From contig NZ_CP132294.1 in NCBI RefSeq assembly GCF_030734285.1, forward strand, positions 1,364,001 to 1,428,000: a stretch of DNA of 64,000 bases. The letters run 5' to 3'. This stretch comes from Natronococcus sp. AD-5 (GTDB lineage Archaea > Halobacteriota > Halobacteria > Halobacteriales > Natrialbaceae). The position numbers and the translations under genes are program-made. Of the stretch, positions 1 to 9,815 are shown in pieces. The notes beneath the pieces were generated by a model, which searched no databases, had not been told where the DNA came from, and was given only the letters and a program-made list of their open reading frames with translations. Every line of letters begins with the position of its first letter. Within the stretch, counting starts at the first letter, position 1.

Positions 1-384
1 AGGGTCGGCCTCGAGGGGCGCGTCGTCATCGAGACGACGAACACCCTCTCGATAGAGGTTCGTGACGACGGCGAATCTCGGGTCGTCATGGTACCGAAAT
101 CGGGCTCGACGTTCGAATTCGCGATCACAGATGACGCCGCCGACTCCACCAAGGAGTCGGGGACCGCGTCCAAACTGGCCGACACTCAACCCGGTGGGAC
201 CGAGCAATCGGACGCACCGGACCGAGCCGGCGGCATCGCCGCCGGCTGTCGTGACGACGCCCCCCCGCGGGGCCGCCGTCGCGCCGCCGGCGAGGACGTG
301 GCCTACGTTACGGTCGATGGCTCGCGACTGCTCTCACGACCCGCCCGACGCACGGAAACGAATGGTGATTCACCATGGCAATAG
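1..384 (+). CDS. rnp1: RNase P protein component 1 (Rpp29/Pop4), 5' partial
   Basis: Protein subunit of archaeal RNase P, which trims the 5' leader of precursor tRNA. The frame is open from the first base of the window, so the start is missing. The visible N-terminal part has the Sm-like barrel signature of the family ([14 protein letters not shown], then [13 protein letters not shown]). The last 60 residues or so are low-complexity, rich in Arg, Asp and Ala, and go beyond the conserved fold. Its stop overlaps the start of rps17 by 10 bases. Lying just upstream of S17 in the spc ribosomal operon is the usual archaeal position for this gene, which supports the call. Confidence 0.85.
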   Translation, partial: RVGLEGRVVIETTNTLSIEVRDDGESRVVMVPKSGSTFEFAITDDAADSTKESGTASKLADTQPGGTEQSDAPDRAGGIAAGCRDDAPPRGRRRAAGEDVAYVTVDGSRLLSRPARRTETNGDSPWQ

Positions 385-824
385 GACTAGACGTTGAAAC
401 CCCTCCGGAACCAGAGAACCCGGAGGAATACGACTACGAGAAGTGTCCGTTCTACGGCGAGCTCTCCGTTCGAGGTCAGATCCTCGAGGGGACCGTCGTC
501 TCGACGGACATGGACAAGACCGTGGTCGTCGAACGAGAGTACGACGTGGCGGTTCCGAAGTACGACCGCCAGATGAAACGTCGCTCGCGCATCCCGGCTC
601 ACGTGCCGGGCGTGCTCGAGCCGCTCTCGGTCGGTGACACGGTCAAGATCGCAGAGACCCGACCACTGTCGAAGACCAAATCGCACGTGGTCGTCGAAGT
701 AACCGAAGAAGCGACTGCGGAGGACATCGCCGAGCTGACCCGCCAGGCCGAACCCGAGCGGGAGCTCTCGAGCGGCGACGTCACCGAAGGCGCAGAACCC
801 GAAGCGACCGAGGGTGATCAGTGA
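375..824 (+). CDS. rps17: 30S ribosomal protein S17 (uS17)
   Basis: Primary 16S rRNA-binding protein of the small subunit. The 149-residue product has the S17 core: [12 protein letters not shown], then [17 protein letters not shown], a basic stretch [15 protein letters not shown] and [17 protein letters not shown]. The C-terminal 40 residues are an acidic tail, common in haloarchaeal ribosomal proteins and absent from bacterial S17. The ATG lies inside the end of rnp1 and the stop overlaps the ATG of rpl14, so translation of the three is probably coupled. Confidence 0.97.
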   Translation: MAIGLDVETPPEPENPEEYDYEKCPFYGELSVRGQILEGTVVSTDMDKTVVVEREYDVAVPKYDRQMKRRSRIPAHVPGVLEPLSVGDTVKIAETRPLSKTKSHVVVEVTEEATAEDIAELTRQAEPERELSSGDVTEGAEPEATEGDQ

Positions 825-1222
825 TGGAGGCGATGAAAGCCGACGTCACGCAGGGCCTCAAGAAGGGGTCGCTGGTCACGTGCGCCGACAACACCGGCGC
901 GCGCGAACTGAAGATCATCAGCGTCTCGGGCTACCACGGCACCAAGAACCGCCAGCCGAAGGCGGGACTCGGTGACAAGGTGACCGTTTCGGTCACGAAG
1001 GGTACCCCCGAGATGCGCCGCCAGGTCCTCGAGGCCGTCGTCGTCCGCCAGCGGAAATCGATCCGCCGACCGGACGGCACCCGGCTGAAGTTCGAGGACA
1101 ACGCGGCGGTCATCATCGACGAGAACGAGGAGCCCCGCGGCACGGAGATCAAGGGGCCGATCGCCCGCGAGGTCGCAGAGCGCTTCGGAGCAATCGCGTC
1201 CACCGCGACGATGATCGTATAG
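824..1222 (+). CDS. rpl14: 50S ribosomal protein L14 (uL14)
   Basis: Large-subunit protein next to the sarcin-ricin loop and factor-binding site. The 132-residue product carries [22 protein letters not shown] and [23 protein letters not shown] (quoted as landmarks), both diagnostic of L14. A GTG three bases upstream would add one residue; I prefer the ATG at 824 because it overlaps the rps17 stop (TGATG) and gives the family-typical start MEAMKADV. Next gene rpl24 begins 3 bases after the stop. Confidence 0.97.
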   Translation: MEAMKADVTQGLKKGSLVTCADNTGARELKIISVSGYHGTKNRQPKAGLGDKVTVSVTKGTPEMRRQVLEAVVVRQRKSIRRPDGTRLKFEDNAAVIIDENEEPRGTEIKGPIAREVAERFGAIASTATMIV

Positions 1223-1225
1223 ACA

Positions 1226-1597
1226 ATGAGCGAACAACCACACAAACAGCGAACCCAGACGGAGCGTGCGCCGCTGCACAAGCGACAGAAGCAGCTGCAC
1301 GCGACGCTCTCCGACGAGCTCCGCGAGGAGTACGATACGCGCCGCACCCGCGTCAACGCGGGCGACACCGTCGAGGTTCTGCGCGGCGACCACGCCGGCA
1401 GCGAAGGCGAGGTCCTCCGCGCGATCCTCGAGGACGGCACGATCCACGTCGAGGACGTGACGGTCGAGACGGCCGACGGCGAAGAGGTGCCGCGGCCGCT
1501 CGACCCGTCGAACGTCCGCATCACGGAGCTCGACCTCGAGGACGAGCGTCGCGAGGCACGCCTCGAAGGCGACGCAGACGAAGGTGATAGCGAATGA
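1226..1597 (+). CDS. rpl24: 50S ribosomal protein L24 (uL24)
   Basis: Large-subunit assembly-initiator protein. The 123-residue product has the archaeal N-terminal basic segment ([20 protein letters not shown]), followed by the KOW domain with [18 protein letters not shown]. The last 20 residues are acidic. It overlaps rps4e by four bases (ATGA), the common coupling arrangement in this operon. Confidence 0.96.
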   Translation: MSEQPHKQRTQTERAPLHKRQKQLHATLSDELREEYDTRRTRVNAGDTVEVLRGDHAGSEGEVLRAILEDGTIHVEDVTVETADGEEVPRPLDPSNVRITELDLEDERREARLEGDADEGDSE

Positions 1598-2340
1598 CGA
1601 AGCACCAGAAACGACTGTCCGTACCGAAGTCCTGGCCGGTCGAGCGCAAGACCGAGGTCTTCACGGTCAAAGCCGGTGCCGGCCCGCACGGAAAAGACGG
1701 CGTTCCGCTCGTCGTCCTCCTGCGGGACGTCCTCGGCTACGTGGACTCGAAGAAAGAAGCACGATACGCCCTCTCGCAGGACTCGATCCTCGTCAACGGG
1801 GAACCGATCAACGACGAACAGCGCCCGATCGGCATGTTCGACATCATCGCGTTCCCCGGCCGCGAGGAGTACTACCGGGTCTTCCCCGACGAAGGCGGTC
1901 GGCTCGCGCTGACCGAGATCGACGAGGAGTCCGCCGGGAGCCGCCTCGGCAAGGTCGAGGGCAAGCAGCAGGTCTCGGGTGGAGACACCCAGCTGACGCT
2001 GCACGACGGCACGAACGTGCTCGTCGAGGAGAGCGAGTACAGCACGAACGATTCGGTCGTCGTCGACAACGACGACAAGTCGATCGTCGCCCACTTCCCG
2101 TACGAGGACGGCGCACTCGTCACCGCCGTCCGCGGCAACCACGGCGGCAAGATCGGCGAGATCGCCAACATCGACGTGACGCCCGGCAGCGGCTCGAACA
2201 TCGTCACCGTGGAAACGGACGACGGCGCGTTCGAGACCGTCGAGGAGTACGTCGTCGTCATCGACGAGAACTTCACGGGCGACGCGGAAGCGTCGGAAGA
2301 CGCGAACGGTGAAACCGTGAGCGCGGGTGATGACGAATGA
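1594..2340 (+). CDS. rps4e: 30S ribosomal protein S4e (eS4)
   Basis: Small-subunit protein restricted to archaea and eukaryotes. The 248-residue product has the RNA-binding N-terminal part ([17 protein letters not shown]), an S4-like segment ([21 protein letters not shown]), the central S4e domain and a C-terminal KOW-like part ([15 protein letters not shown]). The C-terminal 20 residues are an acidic extension. Start and stop both overlap neighbours by four bases. Confidence 0.96.
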   Translation: MTKHQKRLSVPKSWPVERKTEVFTVKAGAGPHGKDGVPLVVLLRDVLGYVDSKKEARYALSQDSILVNGEPINDEQRPIGMFDIIAFPGREEYYRVFPDEGGRLALTEIDEESAGSRLGKVEGKQQVSGGDTQLTLHDGTNVLVEESEYSTNDSVVVDNDDKSIVAHFPYEDGALVTAVRGNHGGKIGEIANIDVTPGSGSNIVTVETDDGAFETVEEYVVVIDENFTGDAEASEDANGETVSAGDDE

Positions 2341-2876
2341 GCGAAGCCAGCGACGCTGACTTCCACGAGATGCGCGAACCCCGCGTCGAGAAAGTCGTCG
2401 TCCACATGGGCGTCGGCCGCGGTGGCCGCGAACTCGGCAAAGCCGAGGACATCATCGAGGAGATCACCGGTCAGCAAAGCGTCCGCACCCAGGCGAAACG
2501 CACCGAACCCGACTTCGGCATTCGCCAGGGCGACCCGATCGGCACGAAGGTCACGCTTCGCGACGAAGATGCCTACGACTTCCTCGAGACGGCCCTGCCG
2601 CTCGCGGAACTCGCCGCAAATCAGTTCGACGACACGGGCAACTTCAGCTTCGGGATCGAAGAACACACCGAGTTCCCGAGCCAGGAGTACGACCCGAACG
2701 TCGGGATCTACGGGCTGGACGTCACCGTCAACCTGGTGCGTCCGGGCTACCGCATCGCCAAGCGCGACAAGGCCACCCGATCGATCCCGTCGAAGCACCG
2801 ACTCACCCCCGAGGACGCCATCGCGTTCCTCGAGGCGAACTTCGACGTGAGCGTGGAGGAGTCCACGGATGAGTGA
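2337..2876 (+). CDS. rpl5: 50S ribosomal protein L5 (uL5)
   Basis: 5S rRNA-binding protein that contacts tRNA at the P site and forms bridge B1b with S13. The 179-residue product has the family landmarks [34 protein letters not shown] and the loop [11 protein letters not shown]. Its 3' end overlaps rps14 by eight bases. Confidence 0.96.
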   Translation: MSEASDADFHEMREPRVEKVVVHMGVGRGGRELGKAEDIIEEITGQQSVRTQAKRTEPDFGIRQGDPIGTKVTLRDEDAYDFLETALPLAELAANQFDDTGNFSFGIEEHTEFPSQEYDPNVGIYGLDVTVNLVRPGYRIAKRDKATRSIPSKHRLTPEDAIAFLEANFDVSVEESTDE

Positions 2877-3051
2877 AAGCGACGTAGAAAACGAGCAAAC
2901 GGGTGAACACGCGGCGAAGCGCACCGGCCAGATCGAGGAGTGCCAGCGCTGCGGCCGCAAACAGGGGCTCGTCGGCAAGTACGACATCAACCTCTGTCGG
3001 CAGTGTTTCCGCGAGATCGCCCGCGACATGGGATTCAAGAAGTACCGATAA
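2869..3051 (+). CDS. rps14: 30S ribosomal protein S14, zinc-binding form (uS14)
   Basis: Small-subunit head protein. The 60-residue product is the short C+ form: CQRCGRK and LCRQCFRE give a C-x2-C ... C-x2-C zinc site, followed by the conserved end [10 protein letters not shown]. The first 18 residues are a Glu/Asp-rich haloarchaeal extension. It overlaps rpl5 by eight bases and is followed by rps8 one base after its stop. Confidence 0.95.
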   Translation: MSESDVENEQTGEHAAKRTGQIEECQRCGRKQGLVGKYDINLCRQCFREIARDMGFKKYR

Positions 3052-3052
3052 T

Positions 3053-3445
3053 ATGACCGGAAACGACCCACTCAGCAACGCGCTCTCGGGGATCGACAAC
3101 GCCGAGAGCGTCGGTAAACTGAGCCACGAGGTAACGCCCGCCTCGAACGAGATCGGCAGCGTGCTCGAGGTCTTCTACGACCGCGGGTACATCGACGGCT
3201 TCGAGTTCGTCGACGACGGCAAGGCCGGTCAGTTCGAGGTCGAACTGAAAGGAGCGATCAACGAGTGTGGCCCCGTCAAACCCCGCTACAGCGTCGGTGC
3301 CGACGGTTTCGAGAAGTGGGAGAAGCGATACCTCCCCGCTCGAGACTTCGGCGCGCTCGTCGTGACGACGAGCAGTGGCATCATGAGCCACTACGAGGCG
3401 CGCGAGCAGGGCATCGGGGGCCAGGTGATCGCATACGTCTACTAA
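3053..3445 (+). CDS. rps8: 30S ribosomal protein S8 (uS8)
   Basis: Primary 16S rRNA-binding protein of the central domain. The 130-residue product starts [19 protein letters not shown] and ends with the signature STSS-type turn ([20 protein letters not shown]). The same frame stays open upstream through rps14, but the ATG at 3053, directly after the rps14 stop, gives the correct family N-terminus. Confidence 0.96.
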   Translation: MTGNDPLSNALSGIDNAESVGKLSHEVTPASNEIGSVLEVFYDRGYIDGFEFVDDGKAGQFEVELKGAINECGPVKPRYSVGADGFEKWEKRYLPARDFGALVVTTSSGIMSHYEAREQGIGGQVIAYVY

Positions 3446-3447
3446 CC

Positions 3448-3981
3448 ATGCGAGTCGAACTGGAAATCCCCGAAAACGTATCCGTCGAGGTCGACCATCT
3501 CGACGTGACCGTCGATGGACCGGAAGGCGCCGTAACGCGGCGTCTCTGGTACCCCGACGTGACCGTCGAGGTCGAAGACGACCACGTGGTCATCGAGAGC
3601 GACGCCGAGGACGCGAAGACGAACGCGACCGTCGGCACCTTCGAGAGCCACGTCCGAAACGCCTTCCACGGCGTGACCGAGGGCTGGGAGTACAAGATGG
3701 AGGTCTTCTACTCTCACTTCCCCATGCAGGTCCGCGTGGAAGGCGACGATGTCGTCATCGAGAACTTCCTCGGCGAAAAGGCAGCGCGACGTACGACTAT
3801 CCACGGTGATACCGAGGTCTCCGTCGACGACGAACGGCTCGTCCTCTCGGGCCCCAACAAGGAAGACGTCGGACAGACGGCGGCCGACATCGAGCAGCTG
3901 ACGCGCGTCAGCGGCAAGGACACCCGCGTCTTCCAGGACGGGGTCTACATCACCGAGAAACCCGCCGCAGGAGGTGCCTGA
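3448..3981 (+). CDS. rpl6: 50S ribosomal protein L6 (uL6)
   Basis: Large-subunit protein near the factor-binding site. The 177-residue product shows the duplicated L6 fold: first repeat with IPENVSVEVDHLDVTVDGPEG, second with VEGDDVVIENFLGEKAARR. The start ATG is two bases after the rps8 stop; the longer open frame upstream belongs to the rps8 region and is not coding. Confidence 0.96.
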   Translation: MRVELEIPENVSVEVDHLDVTVDGPEGAVTRRLWYPDVTVEVEDDHVVIESDAEDAKTNATVGTFESHVRNAFHGVTEGWEYKMEVFYSHFPMQVRVEGDDVVIENFLGEKAARRTTIHGDTEVSVDDERLVLSGPNKEDVGQTAADIEQLTRVSGKDTRVFQDGVYITEKPAAGGA

Positions 3982-3984
3982 TAG

Positions 3985-4698
3985 ATGGCAGACGACGAAC
4001 CGCAGGAACTCGAGGACATCAGTGGCGTCGGTGCGAGCAAGGCAGACGCGCTCCGCGATGCCGGCTTCGAGACGATCGAAGACGTCAAGGAGGCCGACCA
4101 GGCCGACCTGGCCGAGGCCGACGGCGTCGGGAACGCACTCGCCGCTCGTATCAAAGCCGACGTCGGCGATCTCGAGGTCTCCGAGGAGACCGAAGCCGAG
4201 ATCGAAGACGAAGGCGTCGAAGAAGAAGCAGAACCGGAGGAAGACGTCGAGACCGAACTGCAGCCGCGCGGGCTGACCGAGAAGACGCCCGAGCTCTCCG
4301 ACGACGAAGAGCGCCTGCTCAACCGTCGCAAACAGGAGGGCAAGCCGCAGTTCAACCGTCAGGACTACCACAAGAAGAAGCGAACGCCCGAATCATGGCG
4401 CCGCCCGCGCGGTCAGCTGTCGAAGCAGCGCCGCGGCGTCAAGGGCAAGGGCCAGAAGGTCCAGGCAGGCTTCCGCACTCCCGAGGCCGTTCGCGGGAAA
4501 CACCCCAGCGGCTTCGACGAGGTCTACGTCGAGAACGTCGACGACCTCGAGGGCGTCGACGGCGACACGGAAGCAGTCCGGATCGCCTCTTCCGTCGGCG
4601 CGCGCAAGCGCGAACGGATCGAAGAGGTCGCCGAGGACCAGGGCGTTCGCGTCCTGAACCCGACCTACGAGGAAGTCGAGGTGGAATCCAATGACTGA
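3985..4698 (+). CDS. rpl32e: 50S ribosomal protein L32e (eL32) with N-terminal helix-hairpin-helix
   Basis: Large-subunit protein found in archaea and eukaryotes. Residues 8-55 form a helix-hairpin-helix module ([18 protein letters not shown], then [14 protein letters not shown]), followed by an acidic linker and, from about residue 105, the L32e core ([34 protein letters not shown]). At 237 residues it is much longer than eukaryotic L32e; the extension is known in haloarchaeal L32e. The stop overlaps the start of rpl19e. Confidence 0.96.
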   Translation: MADDEPQELEDISGVGASKADALRDAGFETIEDVKEADQADLAEADGVGNALAARIKADVGDLEVSEETEAEIEDEGVEEEAEPEEDVETELQPRGLTEKTPELSDDEERLLNRRKQEGKPQFNRQDYHKKKRTPESWRRPRGQLSKQRRGVKGKGQKVQAGFRTPEAVRGKHPSGFDEVYVENVDDLEGVDGDTEAVRIASSVGARKRERIEEVAEDQGVRVLNPTYEEVEVESND

Positions 4699-5140
4699 TC
4701 TGTCCGCACAGAAGCGACTCGCCGCCGACGTCCTCGACGTCGGCAAGAACCGCGTCTGGATCGACCCGGACGCCCAGGGTGAGATCGCGGAAGCGATCAC
4801 CCGCGATGAGATCCGCGAACTCGTCGACGACGGCCGTATTCAGGCCAAAGACGCGCGCGGAAACTCCCGCGGCCGTGCCCGTGAGCGCAACGCGAAACGC
4901 GCCTACGGACACCGCAAGGGCCAGGGCAAGCGCAAGGGCAAGAAGGGCGCACGCCAGAACGAGAAAGAACAGTGGCAGAACCAGATTCGTGCACAGCGAC
5001 GGAAGCTGCGCGAACTCCGCGACAAGGGCGAACTCACGCCCACGCAGTACCGCGAGCTCTACAAGAAGGCTGGCGGCGGCGAGTTCCGTAGCGTCCGGTA
5101 CCTGTTGAACTACATCGACGACAACTACGGTGACCAATAA
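4691..5140 (+). CDS. rpl19e: 50S ribosomal protein L19e (eL19)
   Basis: Large-subunit protein with long helices that reach along rRNA. The 149-residue product has [20 protein letters not shown] at the N-terminus and the very basic middle [19 protein letters not shown], then [20 protein letters not shown]. It overlaps rpl32e by eight bases and abuts rpl18. Confidence 0.96.
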   Translation: MTDLSAQKRLAADVLDVGKNRVWIDPDAQGEIAEAITRDEIRELVDDGRIQAKDARGNSRGRARERNAKRAYGHRKGQGKRKGKKGARQNEKEQWQNQIRAQRRKLRELRDKGELTPTQYRELYKKAGGGEFRSVRYLLNYIDDNYGDQ

Positions 5141-5688
5141 TGGCGACAGGACCACGTTACAAAGTACCGATGCGCCGTCGCCGTGAGGTCCGGACGGACT
5201 ACCATCAGAGGTTGCGCCTGCTGAAATCGGGCAAGCCCCGCCTCGTTGCTCGCAAGAGCAACAAGCACACCATGGCGCAGCTGATCGTCCCCGGTCCACA
5301 GGGCGACGAGACGCTCGCGAGCGCACACTCGAGCGATCTCGAGGAGTACGGCTGGGAAGCCCCCACGAGCAACATCTCCGCGGCGTACCTCACCGGCCTG
5401 CTGGCCGGCAAACGGGCGGTCGAGGCCGGCGTCGAGGAAGCGGTCCTCGACATCGGTCTCAACACCGCAACGCCCGGTAACAAGGTGTTCGCGGTACAGG
5501 AGGGCGCGATCGACGCCGGCCTCGAGATCCCGCACAACGACAGCGTGCTCGCAGACTGGTCGCGTACGCGCGGCGAACACATCGCCGAGTACGCCGAGCA
5601 GCTCGACGATCCGCTGTACGGCGGCGAATTCGACGCAACAGAACTGCCAGAACACTTCGACGAGGTACGAGAGGCGATTCTCGAATGA
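5140..5688 (+). CDS. rpl18: 50S ribosomal protein L18 (uL18)
   Basis: 5S rRNA-binding protein. The 182-residue product has the archaeal/eukaryotic L5-type signature: [20 protein letters not shown], then [18 protein letters not shown] and [17 protein letters not shown]-like segments. Starts on the last base of the rpl19e stop and overlaps rps5 by four bases. Confidence 0.96.
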   Translation: MATGPRYKVPMRRRREVRTDYHQRLRLLKSGKPRLVARKSNKHTMAQLIVPGPQGDETLASAHSSDLEEYGWEAPTSNISAAYLTGLLAGKRAVEAGVEEAVLDIGLNTATPGNKVFAVQEGAIDAGLEIPHNDSVLADWSRTRGEHIAEYAEQLDDPLYGGEFDATELPEHFDEVREAILE

Positions 5689-6341
5689 GTGGAAACAACT
5701 ACAACGACGGTGGATGGGAACCCGTCACCCGTCTCGGCCGGATGGTCCAGGAGGGCGAAATCGACACGATGGAGGCCGCCCTCAACTCGGGTCTCCCCCT
5801 GAAGGAGCCCGAGATCGTCGACCAGCTCCTCCCCGGACTGGACGACGAAGTGCTGGACATCAACATGGTCCAGCGAATGACCGACTCCGGACGACGCGTC
5901 AAGTTCCGCTGCGTCGTCGCCGTCGGCGACCGCAACGGCTATGTCGGCTACGCGGAAGGCCGCGACGACCAGGTCGGGTCCGCCATCCAGAAGGCGATCG
6001 GTATCGCGAAGCTGAACATCATCAAAGTCCCCCGCGGCTCCGGCTCGTGGGAGGACCGCTCGGACCGACCGCACTCGCTGACCCGACAGACGACCGGCAA
6101 GGCCGGCTCCGTCGAGGTCGAGCTCATCCCCGCTCCCGAAGGGCTGGGACTGGCCGCGAGCGACACCGTCCACGCCGTCCTCGAACTGGCCGGTATCGAA
6201 AACGCCTGGACCAAGAGCCACGGCAACACACGGACGACGGTGAACCTCGCGAAGGCGACGTTCAACGCGCTCGAGAACGCCTCGCAGTCGCGTCACCCGA
6301 GCAGCCGCGGCGGCCGAGACGAAGCCGAGGTGAGTGAGTGA
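5685..6341 (+). CDS. rps5: 30S ribosomal protein S5 (uS5)
   Basis: Small-subunit protein that shapes the mRNA entry site and decoding fidelity. The 218-residue product has the double-stranded RNA-binding-like segment ([17 protein letters not shown]) and the C-terminal fold ([19 protein letters not shown]). Overlaps rpl18 by four bases and rpl30 by one base. Confidence 0.96.
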   Translation: MSGNNYNDGGWEPVTRLGRMVQEGEIDTMEAALNSGLPLKEPEIVDQLLPGLDDEVLDINMVQRMTDSGRRVKFRCVVAVGDRNGYVGYAEGRDDQVGSAIQKAIGIAKLNIIKVPRGSGSWEDRSDRPHSLTRQTTGKAGSVEVELIPAPEGLGLAASDTVHAVLELAGIENAWTKSHGNTRTTVNLAKATFNALENASQSRHPSSRGGRDEAEVSE

Positions 6342-6808
6342 TGAAGGCAGTCGTGCAGGTTCGCGGCGAAGTGAACCGCCAGCAGGACGTCCAGGATACC
6401 CTGGATATGCTCAACATCCACGGCGTCAACCACTGCGCGCTCGTCCCCGAGACCGACGCGTACAACGGGATGATCGCCAAGGTCAACGACTACGTCGCGA
6501 TCGGCGAACCCGACGCAGACGTACTCGAGACGGTCCTCGCGAAGCGCGCGGAACCGCTCGAGGGTCGGCAGTCGGACGTCGACGAGGAATGGCTCGCCGA
6601 GAACACCGAGTACGACGACTTCGGTGCGCTCGCCGAGGCGCTGCTCGCCGAGGAGACGACGCTCCGCGAGGAGGGGCTGTCGCCGACGCTGCGCCTCCAC
6701 CCGCCCCGCGGCGGCCACGACGGCATCAAGAAGCCGACGGCCGAGGGCGGCCAACTCGGAAAACATACAACCGAGCAGATTAACGACCTGTTAGAATCGA
6801 TGCGATAA
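6341..6808 (+). CDS. rpl30: 50S ribosomal protein L30 (uL30), archaeal long form
   Basis: Large-subunit protein. The 155-residue product is the long archaeal/eukaryotic L7-type form: VVQVRGEVNRQQDVQDTLD, LNIHGVNHCALVPET, and a C-terminal segment FRLHPP-type (TLRLHPPRGGHDGIKKP) absent from bacterial L30. A GTG at 6338 is in frame, but the ATG at 6341 gives the family N-terminus and a one-base overlap with the rps5 stop. Confidence 0.95.
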   Translation: MKAVVQVRGEVNRQQDVQDTLDMLNIHGVNHCALVPETDAYNGMIAKVNDYVAIGEPDADVLETVLAKRAEPLEGRQSDVDEEWLAENTEYDDFGALAEALLAEETTLREEGLSPTLRLHPPRGGHDGIKKPTAEGGQLGKHTTEQINDLLESMR

Positions 6809-6811
6809 ACC

Positions 6812-7303
6812 ATGACGAGCAAAAAACGACGCCAGCGCGGATCGCGGACGCACGGGGGCGGCTCCCACAAGAATCGACGGGGAGCGGGCCACCGCGGCGG
6901 ACGCGGGCGCGCCGGCCGCAGCAAACACGAGTTCCACAACTACGAACCGAAAGGCAAACACGGCTTCAAGCGACCGCAGGACATCCGAGAGAACGTCCTC
7001 GAGATCGACGTCCAGAAGTTAGACGAGGACGCGATCCTCTACGTCGCCGACGACCTCGCCGAGGAGACCGACGACAGCTACGAACTCGACGCCCGCGACA
7101 TCGTCGAGGACGGCCACGAGGCCGACGTCGTCAAGGTGCTCGGATCCGGGCAGGTCCGCAACGCGCTCGAGGTGACGGCGGACGCCTTCTCCGAGAGCGC
7201 TCGCGAGAAGCTCGAGGCTGCCGGCGGTGAGGCAGTCCTCTCGGAGCGAGCCCAGGAAGCGAAAGAGGCCGAAGCCGACGAAGCCGAACAGAACGAGGAG
7301 TAA
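6812..7303 (+). CDS. rpl15: 50S ribosomal protein L15 (uL15)
   Basis: Large-subunit protein and late assembly factor. The 163-residue product opens with the basic glycine-rich tail typical of L15 (KKRRQRGSRTHGGGSHKNRR, GAGHRGGRGRAG), then KHGFKRPQDIRENVLEIDVQ. The C-terminal 25 residues are Glu/Ala-rich. secY follows three bases after the stop, the conserved L15-secY junction. Confidence 0.96.
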   Translation: MTSKKRRQRGSRTHGGGSHKNRRGAGHRGGRGRAGRSKHEFHNYEPKGKHGFKRPQDIRENVLEIDVQKLDEDAILYVADDLAEETDDSYELDARDIVEDGHEADVVKVLGSGQVRNALEVTADAFSESAREKLEAAGGEAVLSERAQEAKEAEADEAEQNEE

Positions 7304-7306
7304 CAC

Positions 7307-8776
7307 ATGGGATGGAAGGAAGCCGCTGAACCGGTCTTAACGCGGATGCCGACAGTGCGCCGTCCGGAAGGGCACGTCCCCTTCAAGCGGAAGCTGACGT
7401 GGACGGCCGGCATCCTCGTGTTGTACTTCTTCCTGACGAACATCGCGCTGCTCGGACTGCAGGCCGAGGGCGCAACCGACCTCTTCGGTGAGTTCCGAGC
7501 CGTCCTGGCGGGCGAGTTCGGCTCGCTGTTGCAGGTGGGTATCGGCCCCATCGTCACGGCAAGCATCGTCATGCAGTTACTCGGTGGAGCGAATCTCCTC
7601 GGTCTCGACACCGACGATCCGCGAGACCAGGTGCTCTACCAGGGGCTGCAGAAGCTGCTCGTCATCGTGATGACGGTGCTGACCGCGCTCCCGATGGTGT
7701 TCGCCGGCGGCTTCCTCCCAGCCCAGCAGTCGCTGACGCTCGGCGGGTTCACCTTCGACAGCACGCAGGTCCAAGTGCTGATGTTCCTCCAGATCTTCGC
7801 CGGCGGTGTCCTCATCCTGTACATGGACGAGGTCGTCAGCAAGTGGGGGGTCGGCAGCGGGATCGGACTGTTCATCATCGCCGGCGTGAGCCAGCGACTG
7901 GTGACCGGACTCGTCCAGCCCACCGAGGGCGGGTTCTTCTACGACTGGTACCGGATCATCTTCGGCGAGGTCGAGGTCGGCTCGCTCGTCGCCGGTGACG
8001 GGCTGAACACGCTGCTGCTCAACGAGGGCCACTTCATCGCCCTGTTGACGACGATCCTGATCTTCGCGATCGTCGTCTACGCCGAGTCCGTGCGCGTGGA
8101 AATCCCGCTCAGTCACGCCCGGGTCAAGGGCGCACGCGGTCGGTTTCCGGTGAAACTCATCTACGCGAGCGTCCTGCCGATGATCCTCGTTCGGGCGGTC
8201 CAGGCCAACGTCCAGTTCATGGGACAGATCCTGAACCGAACGTGGGGCGGTGGCATGCCCGCCGTGCTGGGACAGTACAACGCCCAGGGAGAACCCGTCA
8301 GCGGGTTCTTCTACTACACCGCGCCGATCTACTCACCCGCCGACTGGATGTGGTGGACCGGCCAGGTCGCCCAGGAAACCTGGATGGTGCTGATCCGCAT
8401 CTCGATCGACGTGACGTTCATGGTCGTCGGCGGTGCGATCTTCGCCATCTTCTGGGTGGAGACCACCAACATGGGCCCGGAAGCGACGGCCCAGCAGATC
8501 CAGAACTCCGGGATGCAGATCCCCGGCTTCCGGCAGAACGTCGGCGTCATCGAGAAGGTCATGGAACGGTATATCCCGCAGGTGACCGTCATCGGTGGTG
8601 CCCTCGTCGGGCTGCTCGCCGTCTGGGCGAACATGCTCGGCACCATCGGTAACGTCACCGGAACCGGCCTGCTGCTCGCCGTCTCCATCACGTACAAACT
8701 GTACGAGGAGATCGCCGAGGAGCAGATGATGGAGATGCACCCGATGATGCGCCAGATGTTCGGCAGCGAGGACTGA
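7307..8776 (+). CDS. secY: Preprotein translocase subunit SecY
   Basis: Central pore of the Sec61-type protein-conducting channel in the cytoplasmic membrane, partnered by SecE and Sec61-beta. The 489-residue product has the ten expected hydrophobic segments, an amphipathic N-terminus (ACGLTRMPTVRRP-like: EPVLTRMPTVRRPEGHVPFK) and the plug region after TM1. GDPRDQ-type loop is present as DTDDPRDQVLYQGLQKLL, and the cytosolic loop EIPLSHARVKGARGRFPVKL is typical. Last gene of the unbroken spc run; adk, which usually follows in archaea, is 21 kb away. Confidence 0.96.
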   Translation: MGWKEAAEPVLTRMPTVRRPEGHVPFKRKLTWTAGILVLYFFLTNIALLGLQAEGATDLFGEFRAVLAGEFGSLLQVGIGPIVTASIVMQLLGGANLLGLDTDDPRDQVLYQGLQKLLVIVMTVLTALPMVFAGGFLPAQQSLTLGGFTFDSTQVQVLMFLQIFAGGVLILYMDEVVSKWGVGSGIGLFIIAGVSQRLVTGLVQPTEGGFFYDWYRIIFGEVEVGSLVAGDGLNTLLLNEGHFIALLTTILIFAIVVYAESVRVEIPLSHARVKGARGRFPVKLIYASVLPMILVRAVQANVQFMGQILNRTWGGGMPAVLGQYNAQGEPVSGFFYYTAPIYSPADWMWWTGQVAQETWMVLIRISIDVTFMVVGGAIFAIFWVETTNMGPEATAQQIQNSGMQIPGFRQNVGVIEKVMERYIPQVTVIGGALVGLLAVWANMLGTIGNVTGTGLLLAVSITYKLYEEIAEEQMMEMHPMMRQMFGSED

Positions 8777-9518
8777 ATATCTGCGCTCTTCTCCGTTATT
8801 TTCGGCTCAGCAGACGCATCTGTCTCGTTCTGATCGAACCCGTTATACGGAGTGGTCGCGGTGATCGCCCGCAAGTTTCTGCTGTTCCAGCGCCGCGAAT
8901 TCGACGGCACTTCCATCCGTTCGGGACGGGCTGAAACCGTACTACGCGCTTACTGACGTCGGGAAGAGTCACGACTGGAGTACTAACGGAAAGCCATGCG
9001 GTACCTTCGAAGCCGGCGGCGAGACCTGGCGCGTCTGTCTCGACTACGACGACCAGCCGCTTCCGCGGGTCGATCCGTCTTGCGAGCTCGGGACGGAGCG
9101 CGTGAACGGCGAACACGTGACCAGCGAGCGAGAAGGGACGTTTCCGGCGCCTGCTGGCGTACGATCGCCGTAGTCGGTCGCCCGCCTACCCGGACGTCTG
9201 CCCCAGCGTCGAGTCTCGCGTTCGGCTTTACACGCTCCGGTACTCCTTCGAGTGAGAACGCTGGCGGCCGAAACGCGCTTGCCGTTGCGACGAGTCCGTA
9301 CGCGACCGGCGGACGGTATGCAGGTGCCCCGGTGGGGGCGCCAGAGGGGTCTCTCGATCGAGGCGCGAGCGCGGTGTCATCCCGTGTCGTCGGGTAGCTC
9401 CGCTGCCGTCCCGGTCGAACGGTGTGGTGACTACGGCTCGTATGACCGGCCGTCGGGTTCGTCGAACGGTGAGTGATCGAGAACGGAGGTCGCTGCGAGA
9501 AGAAAATCCGCGATGCGG
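8777..9518 (+). other. Intergenic stretch with a possible decayed reading frame at 8901-9173
   Basis: No intact gene is supported between secY and the convergent oxidase subunit IV gene. On the + strand, frame beginning 8901, there is a start-less open stretch of about 90 codons that reads like a haloarchaeal protein (GLKPYYALTDVGKSHDWSTN, then CGTFEAGGETWRVCLDYDDQ, PLPRVDPSCELGTERVNGEH) and stops at 9171-9173. Its start is absent and upstream codons degrade. I read it as a gene relic, family unknown. From 9174 to 9518 nothing recognisable was seen. Confidence 0.35.
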
Positions 9519-9782
9519 TTACTGGATGGAGTAGCCCGCCGCGATGGTCAGCAGGAAGACCATGAACACGGCGACAGCCATCATATACGTGATCGAGCGC
9601 GGCTCCTCGATGAGGTGCTGGAAATATCCGGCGATGAGGCCGACTTTGATAACTGCGAGGATGATCGTTCCTGTGATCGCCATGGTGTAAGTGAACTGCG
9701 GGAGTTCGAAGAAGACGAACTTCCCCGTAGCAAGCGCCACCAGTGCGATATAGACCAGGGTATAGGTCCGAAGACTTGCCAT
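9519..9782 (-). CDS. coxD: Cytochrome c oxidase subunit IV-like small membrane protein
   Basis: Small accessory subunit of a prokaryotic heme-copper oxidase (caa3/bo-type subunit IV family). The 87-residue product has three hydrophobic segments: residues 7-24, 33-52 and 65-84. Sequence YTLVYIALVALATGKFVFFE resembles the family's first helix, with LIAGYFQHLIEEP in the loop. It lies downstream of the oxidase genes on the same strand but is separated by about 460 bases and has its own TATA box 28 bases upstream of the ATG. Confidence 0.8.
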   Translation of the reverse strand: MASLRTYTLVYIALVALATGKFVFFELPQFTYTMAITGTIILAVIKVGLIAGYFQHLIEEPRSITYMMAVAVFMVFLLTIAAGYSIQ

Positions 9783-9804
9783 TGCTACCGAATGCGGGTG
9801 GCGA

Positions 9805-9815
9805 TCACTTATATC
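9805..9815 (-). promoter_or_regulatory. Archaeal TATA box for coxD
   Basis: On the minus strand GATATAAGTG lies about 26-30 bases upstream of the coxD ATG. That spacing predicts transcription starting at or next to the start codon, a leaderless mRNA as is common in haloarchaea. Confidence 0.55.

Noticed and set aside
931-2142. Long open frame on the minus strand inside the ribosomal cluster
   Set aside because: Fully antisense to rpl14, rpl24 and rps4e; translation is Arg/Asp/Ser-rich with no domain. High GC removes stop codons in the opposite frames.
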